A stretch of DNA of 64,000 bases. Source: Cryptomeria japonica. Lineage: Eukaryota; Streptophyta; Pinopsida; Cupressales; Cupressaceae. The stretch lies in the NCBI RefSeq assembly GCF_030272615.1, contig NC_081414.1, forward strand, positions 810,625,069 to 810,689,068, given 5' to 3'. A program made the position numbers and the translations under genes. Shown here piece by piece: positions 57,087-64,000 of the stretch. Under the pieces are notes generated by a model. That model had not been told where the DNA came from, made no database searches, and worked only from the letters and a program-made list of their open reading frames with translations. Numbering within the stretch: the first letter of the stretch is position 1; every line of letters starts with the position of its first letter.

Positions 57087-57366
57087 TTATTTCCTTGTAG
57101 TTCTATTCATTGACCTCCTAGTAGTATGTCTAGGTTGTTTAACATAAACTTTCAATTTCTTCATTTCCATTTCAAGTAAATGATCTAAATTTGTATAGTA
57201 AAGTTTTATCTGCACCTCTTTATCTAGATTCATATGTTCATCCATGGTGGAAGGAATTGATCCTAACCCCTCTCCAACATCCAATGTTTGCACTTGGGCC
57301 TCCTCCTTAATATCAACTATCCATTCTTCATCCTTTTTTGCTCTAGGATCTAAACTTGGCTCAACT
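57087..57366 (-). pseudogene. Short acidic/basic open frame, unknown
   Basis: A minus-strand frame of about 90 codons with coding-like composition: PSLDPRAKKDEEWIVDIKEE, then MDEHMNLDKEVQIKLYYTNL and a basic end VKQPRHTTRRSMNRTTRK. The first Met used by the open part is at 57293, but the coherent sequence starts further upstream without one. No family recognised. It may be an exon or transposon fragment. Confidence 0.3.
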
Positions 57367-57844
57367 TCTCTTATTTTTGTATGTTAAATCCTTACACACA
57401 TAATTCATATACATACAATTGAGAAGAATATAAAATATTTAACTAATTTTCAATATATTTTTAAGAGGGTCCACGAAAAATTACTAAAAATGATGTGCAC
57501 ACATAACAACTAATAAATGGCCACAATATATCCTTGGATGCAACCTTAACTTAAGAATATTTAATCAACATGAAGAGCTTATCTAGTAACAATAACATGC
57601 ACTCAAAACATTCTGAAAAACAATCACATACAATTACATACATGCACTCAATCTAGATATAAAATTATATAAATTTAAGCTTGAACAGTAAAAAATATTT
57701 TTTTCCCATCAAGATGAAACGTATCATTCTAAGTAGTAAAACTACAAATTTGATAGAGATATAGAAACACCCTATATAAATAAGGTTAGACCTTAAAATG
57801 TGCATATGAATGTATGTAATTCTTAGGTTTGTATATATAGTATC

Positions 57845-58098
57845 TATAGAGAGGCATATACCTAAAGATGAGAGAAATATCTTAGAGATGGAAGGAGGTA
57901 GATGGAACAAAAGATGGAGGGAGAGAAATAGGTAGGGATGAATGGAGGGACGACATACAAAGGAATAAAGAGAGGGATTGGAAAGAGATAGTGAGAGAGA
58001 GGTGAAGAGAGAGACAAAGATAGAGGTGAGCTCAAAAAATAGTAGAAAAGGAAAGGAGAGAGGGTGAGAGATAGGAAAGTAGGGAGGGATGAAGAACT

Positions 58099-58135
<37 letters not shown>

Positions 58136-59270
58136 TCTAAAAATAATATAGAAAAGGAACCAAAGAGAAGGAGGGAGATCAAGGAGGGAGAGAGGGAGGA
58201 CCTAGAGTAGAAAAGATATAAAGGTTGGTAATAGAGAGAGAGCTACTAAAAAAAGAGTATTAAAGGAATGAGAAAGAGGGACAAAGATAGGTAGGGAGGG
58301 ATGGAGGACCTAAAGAATAATATAAAGAGAAACAAAGAGAGATGTACTCAAAATATAGTAGAGAAGGAATGAGAGAGAGGGAGCAAGATAGATAGGGGTG
58401 AAGCGAGGTAGGACTTAGAGAGTGATATAGAAAGGGTCCTTGGTAAGATATAGGTAGAGAGACAACTTTAGGTGGAGAGAATGAAAAAGTTAGATATTCT
58501 CAAAAAATAGTAGAAATGGAAGGACACAAAGGGAGAAAGATACCTAGATAAGGAGGGTGGGAGGGAGGAGCTATAAAGGGATATAGAGAGCTTAGTTGGT
58601 AATAAATAGAGAGAGAGTTTACTTGAGAGATACTAATATAGAGGTGCTCAAAAGAGTAGAAAAGGAAGGTGAGAGAGGGATGTATAGATAGGTATGGAGG
58701 GAGGAATAGGTATGGGTAAAGATGGTAAACATAAGAGAGAGATTTAGGTGGGGGAGAGGGAGAGGCAAGTTGTGATCTATAAAGATGTGAATTTAAGAGT
58801 AGATAAAGAAGGAGGAACGATATAGAGACAACTATAGAGGTTTAACTTAGAGCTTTGAAGATGGAAGGAGAGGGAGGCTAGAGAGTGGAGGACAAACCTA
58901 GGTAGTGATATTTAGAACTTTTAAAGAGAGATACAAATCTAGATAAAGGTAGATAGACATATTAAGAGAGGTAGAGAGGTAGAGATCTAGTTGGAGGGCG
59001 AACTCAAGAGGGATAGAGAGGTAGACAGTGATAGATAGGGTTTCGTAAGAGATATAGAGAGATACATATAATATTAGGTAGAGAGATAGATAAAGATAGA
59101 GGTGATAAAAATAGTAGAAGATGAAGGAAATCTCAAGATAGCTTGAGAGAGATAAACTTGGAGATATGGAGAATAAGAGAGAGAAAAGAGAGAGAAGTAG
59201 AGGTAAAGAGAGAGGTAGAGGTAAAGAGAGTGGGTGAGAAAGAGGGGGAGGTAGGTAGTGATCTATAGAT
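57845..59270. repeat. Purine-rich degenerate repeat tract with (GA)n
   Basis: About 1.4 kb in which the plus strand is almost all A and G, including an uninterrupted GA run near 58101-58132. Within it a motif like CTCAAAAAATAGTAGAAA recurs at about 58030, 58350, 58498, 58650 and 59100, spacings near multiples of 150 bp. It appears to be a decayed tandem array grown from a GA microsatellite. Confidence 0.75.
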
Positions 59271-60740
59271 AGAGGGATAGGGATTACTAATATTCATAAA
59301 GTGAGGAATGACTTAAACAAATGAAATCATACTACATGAGATTAATGTACATATATAAATTTAATCATAGATTAACTAACCTTGATTAAATGACAATTTC
59401 GCTTCCAATAAAAATTTACATTTTTTGGAACAATATTTAATAGAAAGAAAAATATTCATGTGCCTCATTTTTGTCTACGTTATCTTTGAATTATTTATCT
59501 AGATAAATTTAAACCTTTTCTACTATATACTTTCATGAACTCTTAGCTTATCTTGTCCTTTTGTTTCTCATCTTCTTCTTTGCAAAATATGACTTCACAA
59601 TTCCTCATTCAAAAATTTCCTCCTCCAAAGTCCACCTTGAAGTACAAAATTACAAATTTGTCTTGCCATATTGATTTTAAACAAAACAATTTCCTATTTA
59701 TATGCACTAGGAAATGAAAAAAAAATAAAAATCAGCTAGGCCATTAACAAAGGTAAACCATTGTAAAAATTAATATTTTTTATCGACACCTTCACTTGAA
59801 GATGGTAATTAGCAATAATTTGTCATGTTTAGGTCTTTGCTCGAAGACTCTTTCATTCAGAGGTACCTTTAAATGAAGGTACCCTGTTTGTTCAAAGGCC
59901 TCCACCCTTACAACTTTTATAGATTTTGGCTTTCAATCCTCAATTTGAAGGTCCAAACGTAATCAACTTGACAACCAACATGTATGATTGGAGTCATGAG
60001 ATTGTTTTTCAAACAAGGATAATTTTAATTATATTTTGGTTGTATTATTAACATTTCTTTTAGTTTTACTGGACATAGGTTTTTTATTCAACATCAAGTT
60101 CTTTGTTATACACATGAATAAATAGTAAATTAGTGAAAAAAATTCAAAAAAATATCAACGCACTAATTACTAATGCCCTTAATTAAACAAAAATAAAATT
60201 CAATTTTGATACATACAAAACAAGTTATGTTGGATATGTCTAAATTATACTTGGTTTGACTTTAGAATTTAATTAAAAAGAATACGATTGTTATTCTTTT
60301 GGATTCGAGCGTGTGTATTTTTATCCTGCCAAATTTCATATCAAACACCATGATCTATCATCAGAGCAAGAGAGCAAGTGAGAGAGAAAGAGAATAGAAT
60401 ATGAAACCTAATGCAATCAATATATATCAATGTTACCAATCTAAATTTCAAAGAATCAAAATTTTACCCTTTTTAGAAAAAAAAAAAAAAAGGTTATGTG
60501 CAACATCATACACATCGCTTTTTTTAAATTCTATTTAATATTAAAAGCTAGTTATCTAAGGATATACAAAAAAAAATACAATTTAATTCTAGATGATGTA
60601 TATAATGTTGTGGATGCAGCTCTCATAGTTTCTTTAGCTTCAAAATAGTTTCCATGAGGTGTGACTAATGGATTCTTTTCTTGTTGGCTTCCCTAGGTTT
60701 GTAGGGAAAACTTCTCCAATGGAATGCTAATTACATTAAA
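59271..60740. other. No gene; AT-rich with an A-run
   Basis: No supported reading frame. A run of A lies at about 60476-60492, and a second A-rich patch at 60569-60578. These may be eroded retroposon tails. Confidence 0.4.
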
Positions 60741-63700
60741 AATATTTTCACCTCCAAAAAGCTTATAGAAATACAGTGGGTTTAATTGAATGAGAAAGTT
60801 ATTCAAGATGGCATGTCCCAACAAGAACTTTTAAAAAAGAATGAACTTTAAGCGGAATATGTGGACATCCTCTCAAAGGAAGAAATATTCCAGAAGTAAA
60901 AGTCAAGGGAGAGTTGGCTGCAAGTTGGGGACAAGAATACCAAGTTCTTTTAGAATGCAATGAAGCAAAGAAGGTCAATAAACATAATAGATAGAATAGA
61001 AATTCAAGCTAATCAGATAATTGAAGATCGTGAGGTAATTCAATCAGAAATTTATCACTTATTCTCCAATTTGTTGTGCTTTGAGGTGGGATATGATCTT
61101 AGAGAGTAGAATAAACTCCTTTCATTAATTCTAAAAGTCATAATAAAGGAGAAAAATCAACGGCTCAATGAGTACTTCACTTTTGATGAAGTTTATTTGG
61201 CTATTAATCAGCTTCCATCTGACAAAGCCCTGGGTCTAGATGGCTTCCCCAGTGGCTTCTTTAAAAAAAGCTGGCATATCATAGGGTCGAATTTAATTGA
61301 GGCCCTTGAATCTTCTAGAAAATCAGGTCATATACTTAAGGAAATCAATAATTCTTTTATTTCTCTTATTTCTAAAAAAGAGAAAGTTGTTAAGTTGGGG
61401 GACTTCAGGCCAATTTCCCTTTGCAATATAATATACAAAATCTTGTCCAAGGTGCTAACTAATAGGCTTAAACCTCTTATGAACAACATAATTTTAAAAG
61501 AGCAAACAAGTTTTGTACTAGGCAGATCTATTCTTGATGGAGTGATAGTCACTCAAGAAGTAATTCATACACTCCAAAATATTAACAAGGTAAGAATTAT
61601 TATCAAATTAGATATACCAAAGGCCCATGACAATATAGAATAACACTTTTTTTGTAAAGTCGTGTAGGCTTTTGGCTTTAGCAACAGATGGATTAGCTGG
61701 ATCTTTGAATGCATTTCGACCCCAAGGTTTTCTATACTGGTAATAGGACTCTAGAAGGCTACCTTTTTGCCTCTAAAGGCATTATATAAAGAGATCCACT
61801 TTCTCCATTTTTTATATTATTCTTTTAGAAGCCTTGGGCAAAGTTATTAAATATTCACACTCTAGAGGTCTAATTAAGGGTTTTAAAATAGCTAGAAATT
61901 TTTAGGCTACACATCAACAATTTGAAGATGATAAATTATTGATGGGAGAAGCTAGTCCAAGAGAAGCGAATCAAATACAAAAAAATTCTTTCTTGTTATG
62001 GAAAGGAATCTGGCCAGATTGTCAATAAAGAAAAGTGAAAGATTTATATTTTCTCTACTCCCCTGAAAATAGAAATCAGAATCCTTAATATCTTCAATTG
62101 CAAGAAAGACACCCTTCCTTGTGTTTATCTAGGTATCCCCATTGATAGAGGTCAGAGGAACACAAAAATCTAGGACCCTTTGAAGATGAAAATGGAGCAC
62201 AATACCAACTCTTGGAAAGGAAAATGGCTATCATGGGCAAGAATATTGGTTATGCTTCAAGCAGTTATCTCAGTGTTGCCTATTTATCTTCTCTCATATC
62301 TTTCTCTTACTATAGGGATGAATTATTTATTTATTCAAAAAATGAGAATTTTTTTTTGGAAATGCTTAGAGGAGAGGCATAAAATTGCACTAATCGCCTG
62401 GGATAAAATATGTAAACCAAAGTCTTTAGGAGGCCTGGGTATTCAAAATCAGCTTCTTCAGAATCAAGCCTTAGGAGAAAAAAATGTTTGGAATTTGATT
62501 AAAGACCCATAAACAAGATCGGTTAAACTTATGTTTGTAAAACACACTGAGGTAGGATATCCTATCAACTTTATGAGAACCATTAACCTGCCAAAAGGAT
62601 CTAGGATATGGAACATCATTATCAATTTAGACCTCTTGTGGCTGAGTATATTTCATAGGACGCTCATGATGGATCCTCATGTTTATTTTGGGAGAATTCC
62701 TGGGGGGGTTACCTCAGTCTTGATAGCTTATTATCTATTAGTTAGTTAAGAGACTAGTTTAAACTTAATTGGGGACCGCATATCAGGGATTACATTACTT
62801 TATCTCAAAATGATCCCCTTGGATGGAGCTGGAAAAGCTTTGATGGGCTCCCCCTTCCCCCTAATGAAGTAGATCAATTTAAATCCACTATTCAGGCTAG
62901 ACAACTTTTCTTTAGACCAAAAAATGATTTGCTTTTTTGGATCCCTTCTAAAATAGGTCAGTATACTGCTAAACAAGGTTATAACCTCTTAGCAAGCCAT
63001 CTTGATCAAAATGACCTAGGCATTAATCAAAAACTATTTTGGAGTAGCATGCTAATTCCTAAGACATGTATTTTTTCCTAGCTAGCCACAAGAAAAAAAA
63101 TTTGCACAATAGAAAGGTTCAAGAAAATGGGCTTGGAAGTGCCTTCAAGATGTGTTCTATGCAAGGCTCAAGAGGAATCAGTTTACCACATCCTCCTTAG
63201 TTGTCCTTTCTCAGTGAAATATTGCATGTGGATTTGTGCTAAGATGGGATGTGTTGTTGCTCTTCCTAATTATATTGTTTCTCTTTTTCAATGCTATCCT
63301 AGTAGACCTAAAGATGGTCTCCTCAGGTCTTTATGGGAAACCCGTCCCTCCTCTCTCATCTCAGAAGTTTGGAAAGAGCATAATAGGAGAATTTTTTATA
63401 ACAAAGATAGAAAAGTAGAATCAATCATCAATTTGATTGAAAGCTCTTTTGTTGAATTCATTAATTGCAGATTGGATTTATCTCCCAGTTACAACAAAGT
63501 ATTCACAAACTACGATGACATGATTAGACTTAGGTGGAATGGAAATAAAATTTCTCTTTTTGTTGGTAGGAAGGATGGAGCAAGAAAATTAGCTGTCTGG
63601 ATTCCTCCTAAACTCGGTTGGTTAAAACTCAATTTTGATGGGGCTTCAAAAGATAAGCCAAGCCCTTCTGGAAAAAGAGTTGTTATTAGAGATCACACTT

Positions 63701-64000
63701 GAGCTTTCATAGGCAAAATTGCTAAGGCTGAACCTGCAGATAGAAAAAATATAGTAGAGTTTAGGGCTCTTCTCATGGGTCAAGTTGAGTGTTTAAAGAA
63801 AGATTAAAAAAATTAAAATCGAAGGAGATGCAACCATCGTGATTAATGTGATAAGCTCTGGGAGTACACCCAACTGGTGTCGAAAGGCGTTGCTGGAGCA
63901 GATTCTTGTTATCCTATCTGAGCTTGATCAATATTCTGCTAGACACATTTATAGAAGCTAATTTGGAGGTTAATCTACTTTCCAAAAAACCAGCTACAGG
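60741..64000 (+). pseudogene. LINE (L1-like) ORF2: endonuclease remnant, RT, zinc finger, RNase H; runs off the window
   Basis: Decayed plus-strand ORF2. The region before RT shows SRESWLQVGDKNTKFF (about 60909-60957) and RRSINIIDRIEIQANQIIED. The RT then has AINQLPSDKALGLDGFPSGF (61197), LISKKEKVVKLGDFRPISLC and LKPLMNNIILKEQTSFVLGR. The catalytic FADD appears as FEDDKLLMGEA near 61920. Later, LPIYLLSYLSLTIGMNYLF and LGGLGIQNQLLQNQALGEKN belong to the post-RT part. A zf-RVT block CVLCKAQEESVYHILLSC is at 63154, then an RNase H domain: LKLNFDGASKDKP (63628), EFRALLMGQVE and IEGDATIVINVI (63816). The apurinic endonuclease is mostly missing and several stops and frameshifts occur. Confidence 0.85.

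Noticed and set aside
57862-58182. Minus-strand frame of Leu/Ser repeats resembling membrane protein
   Set aside because: Translation of the GA/TC repeat tract only.

Overview
The window reads as nuclear DNA of a large plant genome, most likely a gymnosperm. It is almost entirely retrotransposons in several states of decay, many with plant-type initiator-Met primer sites (TGGTATCAGAGC). Two LTRs carry chains of AT-rich hairpins. There is one plausibly intact host gene. I see no rRNA, tRNA, CRISPR or bacterial-type operons. The gymnosperm assignment is inference from overall style, not from a diagnostic gene.

Layout. 1-4.2 kb: 3' end of a plus-strand Ty3/Gypsy element (K), with an antisense plant-mobile-domain (PMD) reading frame, two minisatellites and an LTR starting at 3393. 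5.6-16.9 kb: a decayed plus-strand Ty1/Copia element (F), split inside its reverse transcriptase by a complete minus-strand LTR element (A, 9511-16124, target duplication AATTT). 18.0-18.7 kb: LINE ORF1 fragment. 18992-48612: a probable old Gypsy element (E), about 13.8 kb once later insertions are removed. It holds a nearly complete Copia (D, 24158-31874, TAGGC), a second pol-less LTR element (B, 36532-43507, GTAAG) and a solo LTR (C, 44367-45515). 49.8-51.8 kb: minus-strand Copia relic (H). 52.7-53.2 kb: an intact lachrymatory-factor-synthase-like (polyketide cyclase/START-like) gene, with a broken paralog fragment beside it. 53742-55047: solo LTR (L, ATATA). 56.3-56.5 kb: tRNA-derived SINE. 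57.8-59.3 kb: purine-rich degenerate repeat. 60.7-64.0 kb: LINE ORF2 relic running off the window.

The most interesting system is the pair A and B. They have different LTRs, yet both lack any protease, integrase or reverse transcriptase, and both carry the same two genes in the same order: ORF1 (coiled coil plus four or five CCHC zinc knuckles) and ORF2 (a long protein of unknown function with a lysine-rich middle). This looks like a gene-bearing, non-autonomous class of LTR retrotransposon whose proteins have been conserved across diverged families. Their primer sites and polypurine tracts match those of autonomous Copia elements such as D, so D-like elements are candidate helpers. A second notable point is Gypsy element E, whose pol has an RNase H domain between protease and reverse transcriptase, in addition to the usual position after it.

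Nearly every transposon frame is broken. Several of the stops are of the CAG-to-TAG kind expected from decay of methylated cytosine.
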